Origin: Symbiodinium natans
Taxonomy: Eukaryota > Sar > Dinophyceae > Suessiales > Symbiodiniaceae
DNA: 64,000 nt
Assembly (NCBI GenBank): GCA_905221605.1
Contig: CAJNDS010002545.1
Coordinates: 137,501 to 201,500, forward strand
Direction: 5' to 3'
Made by a program: the position numbers and the translations under genes. Of this stretch, positions 22,701-33,644 are shown one piece after another (the stretch's first letter is position 1; each line of letters starts with the position of its first letter). The notes under the pieces were generated by a model. The model ran no database searches. It worked only from the letters and a program-made list of their open reading frames with translations, and was not told where the DNA came from.

Positions 22701-25700
22701 TCTGAGGTCGCACGGAATGCTCTAGGACTCTAGGAGTTTTGCCCAGGGAGCCCCCCAAAAGACACCATGAAGGATGTACCCTAAACCCGAAATTCTAGTA
22801 AGGGGTCCTCATAAATATGACTCAAGGTCCACTTCGATATCTTCCTGAACTCAAGTGTCTCGGGCTCTTTGGGTGACGCTTTTGGGCGTTAGGGCCTCCG
22901 TTTCCCAAACCTAATCTACAGCAATCTAAGCGCGGAACCATCGGACCTTAGTATGGCCCCTTACCCTTGTTTATGAGGATCCGAAGTATGGGCCCTTGGT
23001 ACGTATAGTGTATATACAGGTCATATAGCAAGGGACCCAAACTAAGGGCGCCCATACTTGGAACCTAGATAGACCCCCTAAACCATCCAGAAGCTTGATT
23101 CATCTGAAAAATACCCTGGGACGCTTTGTTGAGCCAGGCCCAAACTCCTTATGAGGGTCTTAAAGTTTAGGGTTTAGGGTTTAGGGTTTAGGGTTTAGGG
23201 TTTAGGGTTTAGGGTTTAGGGTTTAGGGCTTAGGAGGGTAGAAGCCCGCTTGGGGGGGGGGGGGGTTAAGGACACACCAGGACCCTTGGAGTGCTGTGAC
23301 CGACTTTCTCACCACCTGCGCCACTCCTGAAAGACGCGCCGCGCCTTGATGATCCTTTGAGGCAGTGTCTAAACCCTAAACCCTAGACCCTAAACCCTAA
23401 ACCCTAAACCCTAAACCCTATCCCCTAAACCCAAAACCCAAAATCAGGCAGTCTTTTTTGGGTTTAAGGCCGAGAGCTCCGGCTAAGGAAGGAAAATGGG
23501 GCGTAGGGTTGGGTCTGTATAGACGGTTCTTGCCCGGAAAGAAAGGATCACAGCAGCAGACCCCGAAACCCAGGTGCTGCGGGAGCAGCCTCGCAGAGAC
23601 TTACAGTAGCATACTAAGGAATAAGAATCCACACGGAGTGTTGTTGGCTACCCCAAACCCTAAACCCCAAACCCTAACCCCTAAACGCTAAACGATAAAC
23701 CCTAAACCCCAAACCCCGAACCCCGAAACCCTAAACCCTAAACCCTAAAACATAAACCCTACCACGGGATTGTTGCAGCAGCAAGGCCGGCTTCGGATCT
23801 TCAGGTCTGCGGCCTTGACAATGAGGGGAGCGCATAGCGATGTCTAGGGTTAGGGTTTAGGGTTTAGGGCTTAGGGTTTAGGGATGGTTTAGGGTTTAGG
23901 GGTTTAGGGTTTAGGGGTTAGGGTTTAGGGTTTAGGGGTTAGGGGTTAGGGGATAGGGGTTAGGGGTTAGGGGTTAGGGGTTAGGGGTTAGGGGTTAGCG
24001 TCTGGGGTTTCGGGTTTGGGGTTTGGGGTTTGGGGTTTAGCGTTTCGCTTTGTGTTTGACAGGGATCCACTTTTATCCTTACAAAAAGAAAACATTGTGT
24101 ATGTAGATAAATGCATATGTGTTATATACATACATACATACATACATACATACATACATACATACATACATACATACATACATACATACATACATACATA
24201 CATACATACATACATACATACATACATACATACATACATACATACATACATACATACATACATACATACACACACACATACATACATACATACATACATA
24301 CATACATACATACATACATACATACATACATACATACATACATACATACATACATACATACATACATACATACATACATGCATGTGTGTGTGTTCAGTAT
24401 GTTTATGTGCATGTACGCATGTTGCTATGGGACGCGCCATACATACAGCTTCTCACTTCATATGAAGACGGATGAGTCAATGGTCCCACCATGCGTATCA
24501 CAATAAGGCCCAAGATCAAAGCCGTTCCACCCCTTGAAAAACCCACCCTCATGAAAGTAGGAAATTGCAGGATCCATGAAGGACAGAACAAGAAAACACA
24601 AGCGCTGCGAGCTTGAGGCTCCGAGTCCCTATCTTGGCACACTGGAAGGACCACCAACTCTGAATTTTGGGGGAAGCTTCCCGATGAAACTGACAATGCG
24701 GACGTGCCTGCTGGCTGACGGATTCCACGAAAGTGCCAGTTATCAGATTCATGACTGCCAAGTAGCCTCGACGCGCAGGGATTCGGTTTGCTGGGCGAGT
24801 TTGGCCAAGGGAGACTATGCGCCTCTTGAGCCTCTTGAAGCCCCCATGGGGCCCCTCCCATCACACCCTTCAGGGACTTAGGGCTTTAGGGCTTTGGAAG
24901 CCATAGGTGTTTTGCTAGGATTCACAAGGGTGTTGGGGTTTAAGGTTCGGGGGAGGGGGACTCCTCTGAAGCATATTCCTGGGCTTCATTGCGGCCGTGC
25001 TTCAGGTGGGTCTTGGACTTCTGTAGGGAACTTCTGAAGGAGGACATGAAACGAGGGTACAAGTATTGAACACAAAAAAAGCGCGTTCGCCAATGTGCCG
25101 AACTGTGACAATTCCCTTCAGCTTGCTGATCCTCCCCCCCTCAACTCCAACTCCGCCGCGAGCCCTAAACCCTAAACCCTGAACCCAAAACCCGAAACCC
25201 GAAACCCGAAACCCTAAACCCTAAACCCTAAACCCTAAACCCTAAACCCTAAACCCTAAACCCTAAACCCTAAACCCTAAACCCTAAACCCTAAACCCTA
25301 CCAAACCCCAAACCCTCAAAACGCCAACTCCGAGGAGCTGTAGGCGAGCCAGAGCACCAAGAAGACTGCATAGGCAGGGGAGACGTGGTCTGCGAGGGGC
25401 CTCGCAGCAGAGGGCCCTCTGGACCCTAAACTCGAAACCCTAGGATTTGGGGGGAGTTTAGGGTTTAGGGTTAGGGGGTTTAGGGTTTAGGGTTTAGGGT
25501 TTAGGGTTTGGGGTTTGGGGTTTGGGGTTTAGGGTTCAGTTGGGGTTGAGGGTTTAGGCCCGAAACCCTAAGCCGAATCAACATCCAACCCCCTCAACGC
25601 TGGTCTTGGAACCTGACGGTTGTTCGCGTAAACCCCATAAGCCGTACAAACCCCACTCAGCCCCCTGCACCCTAAACCCCTAAACCCTTGTAAGCCCTAA

Positions 25701-28700
25701 CCTAAAGTCATTGAAATCACTTGTGATGCTCACCCTCCAGAGTCGATTCTTGTCCCTCCCTAAGGAAAAAATTATGTTTCTTAGCAGGACCCCCACCGGG
25801 GCGAAATGACCTCCGAGAGAGCCCCAAGCCCTGAAACCCCAAAACCCTAAGCCTTAACCTGCAAGAGCTCTACTCACTCTGCCGCAACATCTTTTTGGGG
25901 GCAACCCTAAACCCTGTAAACCCTATACCCATCCCTGCCATCTTTTTGGGGGCGAAAGGCTTCTGAAGCCCTAAACCCTAAACCCTAGACCCTAAACCCT
26001 AAACCCTAAACCCTTAATCCTAAACCCTAAGCCTCCAAAAAAAAGGCATCTTCGTCTTTTGGGAGGCTTCTGAAGCCAGGTGGCTTCATGACATCGTTCC
26101 AGTCGATGCCGCCCGTGAGGGATTGGAAGAGCGAGAGCATACCTCGGCTGTTTTTGGCTTAGGGTTGGGGGTGTAGGGTTTCCTAACCTTTAAACCCTAA
26201 ACCCTGAACCCTAAACCCTAAACCCTAAACCTTAGTGCAGCCGTAAGGCTCAAGGGAATGTTGCCCCACCAGACCCTGAGCTCCAGCGTGGAGGTACCTC
26301 GGAAGGATTTCAGCTCGCTTCCTGCTTGAAGCCATCTGTCAAGATTACGAAGGTTTAGGGTTGAGGGTTGAGGGTTGAGGGTTGAGGGTTTAGGGTTTAG
26401 GGTAGCCTGGGAAGATCTGGGAAGCTTATGCTACGTTCATGGGGGCCAATAGGACTACGGGAAGGGTAAAAACCTCTGATTCGTCGGCTGCCCTGGGAAG
26501 GAAACAAGGGACTCGTCGTCGTCGTAAAGACTTAAGTGCCTATAAGAGCGTCCTTTTTACAAGAGAATCCTACCATTTGGGGGGTCTAAATTGCAGGGGG
26601 ACCCCGTATTTTCGCAAACTCCCACATGAAAGCCCCCGGAGCAGGCGTCTGCTGCGGCACTTCTGTGAGGGGCCGGGAAACTTCCAGGATTGTCCAGGGC
26701 GTGCTGGTAGACCATGCCCGTGAGCTCGATGGCCATGATCTGAGGTTTAGGGTTTAGGGTTTAGGGTTTAGGGTTTAGGGTTTAGGGTTTAGGGTTTAGG
26801 GTTTAGGGTTTAGGGTTTAGGGTTTAGGGTTTAGGGTTTAGGGTTTATGGGTTTAGGGTTTAGGGTTTAGGGTTTAGGGTTTAGGGTTTGGGGTTTAGGG
26901 TTTGGGGTTTAGGGTTGAGGGTTTGGGGTTTGGGGTTTAGGGTTTGGGGTTTAGGGCTCAGGGCAAAGACTTCTGATGCACGGAAGAGATGGTGGCGCTT
27001 CTACATGCTCACTCACAATGCCAGAGCTTAGTCTTCCGGCGGAGCCGGCAAAGGAGTGATCTTCAGTACTCAGACATATGCAGCCCGCTCCTACAAAAGA
27101 ATCCATGGAGGCTCCATAAAGCCTCCAGCCCCACCGCACACCAGGTGGGAACATTCCACACCGCAACTTTTGGCATCCTATGTGCCTGTTGTCGAAATCA
27201 GTCAGCCCATATGGCTAAGCCAAGAATTGGAGATGGTCGCACGGAGTGTAGATGGGGTGAGGGGGAGTTTGACACTTCCTACTCGGCCATCTTTCGCTGC
27301 TAGAGGAGACATATATGAGACGCAATCTTTCTTCAATAGAATATATCATCACATTTTTGGAAATTGAAAATGCATGTAACTAATTGATCAGACGGCAAAA
27401 CCCCTTCAAACGTCGCACTTCCGGACCCCTGATGGCTGTCACAATTGTTGGGCAGCGGAATCCGAACGATCCTCGTTTGGATCGCAAAACTTTGTCAAAA
27501 CAGAGCCGAGTGTCGTAGATCATGATGAAGAGAAATGCACAGCTCCAGAAGAACGTACGAAGGGACCTGGGGCTCAAGCAGCTTCGAGATGGAACCAGGG
27601 CAGTTCTGAGCAAAATGTTGCTGATGGTCTGGGCAGTCGCAACTTGAATCGCGCTCTCTACACCCTGGAGGGCAATGCATGCAAACGAAACCATCCTAAA
27701 GCTGAACTACGTCCAGGATTTCACACCCTCAACCCTTATCGGACCCCTAACCTCTCATCCTTAAGCCCTGAACCTCAAACCCTCAAGCCGAATCCGGTCC
27801 CTACAAGGTTCGTCTCTAAGCCCGGCGGCAAAACAAGGCAGCTCACGATCAGCTGCAGGTTCTCGGAGAAGCGGACTGTGCGGATCAGGCGGACAACCTG
27901 CCCACAATTTGGGGATATTTGGGGGGCTTCCGATATTGGGGGGGGGGGGGGGGGGGGGGGATCCTTGTTGGGGAGTCGTGCACAAGAGCGGTTGTAGCTA
28001 CAAGACCTCACACGGACACTTCCCAAAATAGGGGTACCCCTTTCATACCCCAAGTAGAAGAGAATACCCTTAAAGGGAACCACCCAAAAGGGCCCCCCCT
28101 ATTTTCGGAACCCCCCCATATGATCCACATGATGGCCTTCCTATGTTCGTCATGGTTTCCCAGTCTAGGAAGCCCTAAACCCTTCTCCCTAAGCGGTCTT
28201 TAGGTTAGCTTCCACCGAAGATTTGTCCTGCCACTTAGGAGCCTTACGTCGACTGTCACGAGCATGACGCAGTCCAGAACCCGCCGAGACGTAAGCACAG
28301 CAGGTTGCACAATACAAGTGGTTTTCATGCAGTCTAGACATGACGCATACATTTTGATATGTTAGCACTAAAACCCCCTTTTCTAAGGTATCTGGAGAAT
28401 CTTCGGGGCGTCCTACATATCACCGGACTCCGCCAGTGGGCACAAGATATCACCAAGCTGCCAGACTCCTCAAGACTACCACCGGAATTAGATTTGGCTC
28501 CGAAGGTCACCCTCAGACCGAAAAACTCCAATAACCTGTCATTGGGCATTAAGGCTTAAGGAATATGAGTCGGGTTTAGGGTTTAAGTTTAGGGTTTAGG
28601 GTTCAGGGTCGAGGGTACCACAAGATTTTGGGACATCTTCCTTAATTGAGCGAGATTGGGGACTTCAGAGACATGGGGCAACCCGCTGACTGCCTTGATA

Positions 28701-31700
28701 CCTCGCATCACGGTTATCACTCTCCTGGGGGCGGCTTCTCTGCCCAACTTCATCCGTTCAGGGGTAGAAGGAGGGACCCTAGAAGGGACCCTTAATCTTA
28801 TTCCCCTATAGATCCCTTATATATATATATATATATATATAGATAGACCTTATATAGTCCCTAAATGCCCCTAAACAACCACTAAGGTCCCTTACAAGGG
28901 TCCCTCCTTTAGTCCCTTGAATCCGGGATGATACGAACAGATGAAGGTATAAACGCTAAAGCTGGTTTTGTAGGGTATGCAAGGGGTAGACATGTAGGGG
29001 CCATGTTAAGGGACCATGTAGCTACTCTTAGCATAAGACTGACACGACAGAATGGACGATGAGGATACTAATGATAGTCGCAACCAGAATAGCTACTGAT
29101 GGCTCTGAGCACAATGTTATTTCCACGTGAGTAACACCTACATTAAGCAGAATACTCCTCTTCTGACGAACAATAATTACAAAAACGAAGCTCTTCATAA
29201 GAATGCTAATAATAATGTTAATAGTCGTAATACACTGCTTGACAGAGGGGCGGGTCTGAGGCTGAAACTCTGCAGGAAATCCTCTGCCTTCTGATCCGTA
29301 GCTCAGGTGCGTTTACTGCCCATGACACACAGAAAAGGCCAAGAGTCATCAACGGCGCGTTTGCAACCTGGGGCGACATTTGGATCCAGGTTCCAATCGG
29401 TCAAGGGAACTTGCACTGGAATTGCCAGGCATGGGCAAGCTGAAAGCTGCCTGTGACCCTAGGCTCTCGGGATTGCGGGACCCTTTTTTTAAAGGTATAA
29501 GGGCCATACTAGGATTATATTAAGGGGAACCTAGGGGTACAAGGGGTACAACATTAGGAGTACGAGTAGGCAGCCCTGCAAGAGAGCTGCGCAAACGGTC
29601 ATCAAGCCCTTGCGCAAGCCTAGAAACATCAGAGAACACGTTGGCAATTCCTTCGTCATGTACAGCACTATACGATATACTTATATACTTACATATTGAT
29701 GTGATGTGTATGCTATACAGACAATCGTATACAGGTAGGATGCCAGGCTCTTCACGAATGTCAACCCTCCAGAGCCTTGAGTCCTGCTGCCATCAAGGAT
29801 TGAAATCATGTGGCAGTAAGAATTTTCGAAACAAGAAAAGCTTGCCCTGAAACAAAACAAACAAAAAACAGACACATACTCCGAAAAATGAGGCCCTCTT
29901 AAATCCAGTAAGGCAAAGCACGCTTGTCTTACGGCCTGCCTAGAGCAACACCATCCCCTGACCCCCCCGCCCCACCCAAAAGAAAAAACATTAGAATAGA
30001 TAAATATTCGCACAAGACAAAACACTAAACCCCGAAACCCGGTGCAGTTTGCCCCCCCCCCCCCCCCCCCCCACACCGAAACCCTACACCCTAAACCCAG
30101 TTCTCTGGCCTCTCTCCAGACTCCTTGGCATATCTTGGCGCCTCACGTCGTCCCCGACGCTGGTCACTGTCGCAATGAGAATCAAGGTTTCCTCAATGAG
30201 CTGAACGCCCTGGCGTGAAGTCATGTAATTCACGGGCCTTAATAAATAGAATCGGGTTTCCGGTGGTTATGCAAGTAACAGAAGAATTACATAGGGATCC
30301 GAAGGGTGCAATATAAGGGGCCTTAATAATTAGAACCGTGTTTTTTGCTTTTTTGGGGGGGTCATCATAGTATAATTACATAGGGACCATAACGCAAGAG
30401 TATTCGTAGCTTATTCCGGGCCCTATATTCGGGCTTCTTAAGCTCGGACAGCGTCTCTCGGTTTGATTAGGATGGTACTTGAGGCAACCTTCTACTGCAC
30501 GCGGGGTCATATAGGGATTGCAAGGGGATCCTAAACCCTAAACCCTAAACCCTAAACCCTAAACCCTAAACCCTAAACCCTAAACCCTAAACCCTAAACC
30601 CTAAACCCTAAACCCTCAGCCCATCATCTTGGTGCCTTGGATTCCTGTGTTGGCGAAGTGTGGGCTAGTGCCGGGTCCCTGCTGGGAATTGAGGGCATGA
30701 TATTATGTGTGTATTCATTTTTTGTTCATATTTGTTTAAATTCTTTTAGATTCATTTACTCTGTTATGCTCTGTGTATGATATGGAGCAAGTAATGGTCC
30801 CCAAGCCCCAAACCCTCCCGACCCTTTGGGTACGATGGGTAGTCCGACCCCGGAGGGATCCGGAGGGTGTAGGGCTCAGAGCTTTACGGCCCGGTTCTGG
30901 GCTTAGATTCCCCCACAGACGTCAACTTCCAAACGGAAAAGAGCCCTTCCAGCAATCCTCAACCTAACCCCCTCCATCTGATTCCCCCGGACGCGAATGC
31001 CTCTCTGCCCTCCAGCACTGCCTCTCTCGATGAGCTTCCCCCAGCGTGCGGATGCCGCAAACTTCTGCCATTGCCGCCGAGGGGCCACGATACACAAGTC
31101 GATGATGTTCCAGGCACAACCTCACATGCATCTCTATCGTAAACAGGAAAAGCAGTGTTTGGCCAATTTCCCTGCTGTTTTGGCTTCCTGAAACGTTTAG
31201 GAGGCTGGCATGGTGCTTAGGATGGCTTGGGGAGGGCACCAAAACAAAAGACCCAGAGACTCCAAAACCCCTTAATTAAGGAATATACCTTAAATCATAT
31301 TAGGGTTCCTATTCTAATTTAGGGTATATTCCTTAATTAAGGGGTTTTGGAGTCTCTGGGGACCCAAGCCAACGGACGAGCAGCCGTACATGGTGAAGAA
31401 GCGGCAGCGATGAACGAAAAGACGCAGGCCTGAGAATAACTTAAGCCCCCCCACCCCCTCCCCCGTAAGAGCGCGCTGCAGGCCCCCCGGAGTAGGTTTT
31501 GGGGCATGATGCGGGCCTACTTCCACAGTGAAGAAGACGCAAAAGATGATGTCGGTGATGCGAAAGCCGATGGGGACCTTGGCGGACAAGCCAAAGAGAC
31601 CCTCCAAGAGATCTTCAGCTCACGAGTGCAACACAACCTTCTTTTTCTCTGTCTTATGAAGCGTTCGCTTCGCTGAGTGCGAAGAAAGGCTCAAACACAG

Positions 31701-32779
31701 CTCAGGAAGCTTAGAGGTGCTTGGGGGGCTTAGGGCTCTACTCCCTAAAGCCCTAAACCCAAAACCCTAAACCCTATTGCGAGCTCCTAAAGCCCCCTAA
31801 ACCCCAAACCCTCAACAAAACTGGGAGCTTTTGAATGGCAGACAATGGGAAGCTTTACACTGCCCGACTGCTGCAGCGTGGGGCCTCACGGGATTGTGCG
31901 GTGGCAATGGAGTCGATCTGGATACCGATCTGCAGCGAGTTGAGCAGTATCCTGGCAAAGCAGAAATCTTACATCCCCTTCTGAAGAAGGCTCAGGGGCA
32001 TTTTATAAGTAGGGGGTTCTTCGTGCCCTAAGGTTCTAAGCCTACTTACCCTTCACCCTACGTATATAAGTGCCCATGAACCTCCAAGTTCGATTGCATG
32101 GCATCCTGGAAACACATCCCCCCCCCCCCCCCCCGCCCCCGGGCTACACCAGACTTCTTGAGGATTGGGGGTTGAACAAGTTTTTAATAGGGTCCATATG
32201 GGGGCTTATATGGCGTGGTTTAGAGGGCTTAGGGGCCTCTTTTCCTCAAGGCACTCCATTTGGGAATGCTTTGTGAGCCTAGACTGGCCGGCGCATCTGA
32301 TCCTAGTCGCGGGACGTGAAGCGTTTCGTTTTTTGGGTGTAAGAGGCAACTTGCTCATCCGTTCCCAGAGACAACAGCTTCAATGCTGTGTCCCAGGACT
32401 TAAGGACCCCCCTGGAACCTAAACCCTAAACCCTAAACCCTAAACCCTAAACCCTAAACCCTAAACCCTAAACCCCAAACAAAGCCCAGAACCGACTCGG
32501 GCCTCCTAGCACAAGCACTGCTCAGAGCACTCTTCAACCCTGAGACTCCAAAACCCCTTAATTAAGGAATATACCTTAAATCATACTAGGGTTCCTATTC
32601 TAATTTAGGGTATATTCCTTAATTAAGGAATATACCTTAAATCATATTCGGGTTCCTATTCTAATTTAGGGTATATTCCTTAGTTAAGGGGCTTTTGGAG
32701 TCTCTGGGAACCCTGAGATCCCGTCATGGCCATCGTGCAGCACTCGAAGTAAGGGCTGCAGATGATCCGCCGAATCCGC
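19704..32779 (-). CDS. Voltage-gated cation channel with C-terminal EF-hands (multi-exon, partial model)
   Basis: Joined in frame on the minus strand, at least 21 short exons encode a single six-segment ion transport domain followed by two EF-hands. Key motifs in order: RIRRIICSPYFECC and ILLNSLQIGIQID (S1), GFRITDIIFCVFFTVE (S2), WNIIDLCIV (S3), RVITVMRGIKAVSGLPH (S4), SLRTFFWSCAFLFIMIY (S5), MLSLFQSLTGGIDW (pore), SPAYAVFLVLWLAYS plus YLAVMNLITGTFVESV (S6), then ELDADGSGSISVE and VLDMKDDGHIGFEDF (EF-hands). The order and spacing are those of the Nav/Cav-like ion transport family; single-domain forms with EF-hands are common in dinoflagellates. The likely role is a plasma- or organelle-membrane Na+ or Ca2+ channel modulated by calcium; ion selectivity cannot be read safely. 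The end of S3, the N-terminus and the final C-terminus are not securely placed. All splice sites are inferred from frame and family alignment. Confidence 0.9.
20331..20470. repeat. TTTAGGGG octamer tract
   Basis: Octamer variant, opposite in orientation to the AAACCCCT-rich stretch at 20060-20180. It flanks the second EF-hand exon of the channel. Confidence 0.88.
21310..21372. repeat. Telomere-type repeat block, TTTAGGG orientation
   Basis: Nine copies starting about 30 bp from the channel exon 21281-21249. Confidence 0.94.
22296..22380. mobile_element. Small TIR element, family 2 (short copy)
   Basis: An 85-bp element with ends CTTGAAGGTTCATGGG and CCCCATGAACCTGCAAG, related to the 195-bp element at 40.6 kb. 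It lies in the channel intron between the first EF-hand exon and the exon at 21876. Single ends of the same family (CATGAACCTCCAAG) also occur near 32085, 35680 and 49455. Confidence 0.7.
23163..23228. repeat. Telomere-type repeat block, TTTAGGG orientation
   Basis: Nine copies within a channel intron. Confidence 0.94.
24122..24380. repeat. (CATA)n microsatellite
   Basis: About 64 tetranucleotide units with one CACACA interruption near 24268. The tract lies in a channel intron. Open frames over it (IHTY and YVCM repeats) are artefacts. Confidence 0.98.
25205..25300. repeat. Telomere-type repeat block, CCCTAAA orientation
   Basis: About 13 copies preceded by CCCGAAA variants. It is located 40 bp from the S6 exon of the channel. 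Confidence 0.95.
26742..26962. repeat. Telomere-type repeat block, TTTAGGG orientation
   Basis: About 31 copies, the last part with TTTGGGG. It begins right at the splice acceptor of the channel exon starting at 26739. Confidence 0.96.
26985..27367. other. Unassigned island within a channel intron
   Basis: Non-repetitive DNA between the S5 exon and the following channel exon. Plus-strand frames are open for about 100 codons (27056-27367, including ASYVPVVEISQPIWLSQELE) and a shorter frame is open on minus. It interrupts the reconstructed channel but matches none of it, so it is either an intronic insertion or a remnant of another gene. Confidence 0.25.
28022..28122. mobile_element. Small TIR element, family 4
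   Basis: Contains AAAATAGGGGTACCCCTTTC at one end and CCCCCCTATTTTCGGAACCC at the other, inverted relative to each other. It lies between the S4 and S5 exons of the channel. Confidence 0.6.
28800..29740. other. Mostly unique interval in the S3-S4 gap of the channel gene
   Basis: AT-richer sequence with one (TA)n tract at 28818-28842. A possible exon on minus at 29395-29345 reads VANAPLMTLGLFCVSWA after a CAG and before a GT, which could complete S3. A second possible exon at 29625-29560 reads FSDVSRLAQGLDDRLRSSL. Neither is secure. Confidence 0.3.
30311..30430. mobile_element. Small TIR element, family 3, copy 3
   Basis: Begins ATATAAGGGGCCTTAATAAT and ends CTTATTCCGGGCCCTATAT, with the shared core ATAGTATAATTACATAGGGA and a T/G tract. 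A second, diverged left end occurs at about 30235. Confidence 0.72.
30531..30616. repeat. Telomere-type repeat block, CCCTAAA orientation
   Basis: About 12 copies in the S3-S4 interval of the channel gene. Confidence 0.95.
31252..31361. mobile_element. Small TIR element, family 1, copy 1
   Basis: A 110-bp palindromic element with perfect terminal inverted repeats of about 38 bp beginning CCCAGAGACTCCAAAACCCC, including TTAATTAAGG. It lies in the channel intron between the exons at 31439-31385 and 31120-31086, with its edge 23 nt from the splice donor. It has no coding capacity, so it is a MITE or introner-like element. Confidence 0.9.
32417..32475. repeat. Telomere-type repeat block, CCCTAAA orientation
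   Basis: Eight copies in the channel intron between the two S1 exons. Confidence 0.94.
32538..32708. mobile_element. Small TIR element, family 1, copy 2 with internal duplication
   Basis: The same termini as the copy 1.2 kb away, but the core (TTAAATCATA, GGGTTCCTATTCTAATTTAG, GGTATATTCC) is present twice in tandem, giving 171 bp. It sits in the channel intron after the S1 exon and begins 17 nt from that exon's GA donor. Confidence 0.88.
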
Positions 32780-32817
32780 CTCGCAAGCCAAGCCAGAGAG
32801 GCTTTTGCAGGGGTGGT

Positions 32818-32980
32818 TTGGGGTTTAGGGTTTAAGGGGTTTAGGGTTTTGGGGTTTTGGGGTTTTGGGGTTTTAGGGTTTTAGGGTTTAGGGTTTAGGG
32901 TTGAGGGTTTAGGGTTTAGGGTTTAGGGTTTAGGGTTTTAGGGTTTTAGGGTTTTAGGGTTTAGGGTTTAGGGTTTAGGG
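32818..32980. repeat. Mixed TTTAGGG/TTTTGGGG tract
   Basis: Sub-blocks of TTTTGGGG, TTTTAGGG and TTTAGGG follow one another. The tract starts about 35 bp upstream of the S1 exon. Confidence 0.92.
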
Positions 32981-33302
32981 CCAGGGATCGAGAGATTGAG
33001 AAGTTGAAGATGAGTGCAGGGGGGTCTCCAGGGCGGCCAATCACCACTGCGAAAGTGGTTAAAACAGCCAACGCGCCGCGGCCTGCGACCAAACGACCAC
33101 GGCTTAGGGCTATTGCTCGAAGCATTCGAAAGCTCGAATCATGAGAAGCTGAAGCCTGCGATGCCGGTTCTTTCCTCACTTGGCAGGTGGTGACTCCAGT
33201 CAACTTCGCCCAAAAAGCTCTCCCGGCCATGACTGTTGTGAGACTGCTGAGAGACTGTGCGATCGCGGCGGTCGCGGACTCGGGAACTCTGGACAAGAGA
33301 TG

Positions 33303-33415
33303 GGGGTTTCCGAAATTAGGGGTACCTTTTTCGGGGTCCCTACGGTAAGGGAATCTTACTTTTTTGGGGGTCCCTATTGGGGGTCCCCTATTTCCGTCAA
33401 CCCCCAAATCATAGG
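33303..33415. mobile_element. Small TIR element, family 4 (TTTCGGAA...GGTACC type)
   Basis: Left end GGGGGTTTCCGAAATTAGGG followed by GGTACC, right end CCCCTATTTCCGTCAACCCCC. Similar ends occur at 5175-5250, 28020-28120, 37437-37490, 42824-42940 and 49090-49210, giving a dispersed family of roughly 60-130-bp elements. Confidence 0.65.
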
Positions 33416-33644
33416 GAGGTGGATCGCCGAGACCTCAGGAACATCAGTTCATTCAGAATCCCCGGGATCCTTTAGAACGCGGGAGCCTTACATCAGGGAC
33501 CCTCAACACCCTGGACCCCCCCAAACCCTAAACCCTAAAACCCTAAAACCCATAAACCCATAAACCCTAAACCCTAACCTAAACCCTAAGCCCCAAGCCC
33601 TAAGCCCTAAGCCCTAAGCCCTAAAATGCAGGGAAAGGGAGGGA

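Larger units (their letters stand above)
19704..23843 (-). other. Channel exons for the EF-hand region
   Basis: Exons: 23843-23800 (donor GA), 23354-23327 (IIKARRVFQ, donor GA), 22697-22659 (ELDADGSGSISVE, donor GC), 21876-21820 (EIREHTSTKAVLEFFESVD, donor GC), 21281-21249 (VHPEEAQHLIE, donor GT), 20296-20235 (VLDMKDDGHIGFEDFLEIAV, donor GA), 19901-19829 (LNGMPKASDLLMLYHEVK, donor GA) and 19755-19704 (EFAFLLRPELQMEQSVT, donor GT). The first EF loop reads D-A-D-G-S-G-S-I-S-V-E-E once the next exon supplies the position-12 Glu, so it looks able to bind calcium. The second, D-M-K-D-D-G-H-I-G-F-E-D, has Lys at position 3 and is less canonical. Confidence 0.87.
24708..27664 (-). other. Channel exons for the S4-S5 linker, S5, pore loop and S6
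   Basis: Exons: 27664-27639 (26-nt linker, donor GA), 27566-27515 (S5, donor GA), 26739-26685 (IMAIELTGMVYQHALDN, donor GA), 26297-26250 (LRVWWGNIPL, donor GC), 26142-26077 (pore helix and filter region, donor GC), 25389-25339 (S6, donor GC) and 24766-24708 (end of S6, donor GC). Each length fits the phase of its neighbours exactly, and the joined peptide aligns without gaps to the usual pattern: S5, aromatic-glycine turn, pore helix, TGGIDW, S6, then the VMNLITGTFVE signature. The 26-nt linker exon is the least certain piece. Confidence 0.88.
28673..32779 (-). other. Channel exons for the voltage sensor (S1-S4)
   Basis: Exons with acceptor AG and matching phase: 32779-32726 (start of S1, donor GA), 31951-31890 (rest of S1, donor GT), 31612-31521 (S2, donor GT), 31439-31385 (motif FVHRCRFFTMY after S2, donor GC), 31120-31086 (S3, donor GC), about 29808-29744 (GLTFVKSL, start of S4, boundaries uncertain) and 28724-28673 (S4, donor GT). 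Lengths agree with reading phase at every join except around 29.7 kb. Joining KSL to RVITVMRGIK puts basic residues three apart, as S4 requires, but the joint there needs a one-base ambiguity. Part of S3 or the S3-S4 loop probably lies in an unplaced exon between 31.08 and 29.8 kb. Confidence 0.8.

Noticed and set aside
23988..24475. Long frames on both strands reading YVCM or IHTY repeats
   Set aside because: They are translations of the (CATA)n microsatellite and lie in a channel intron.
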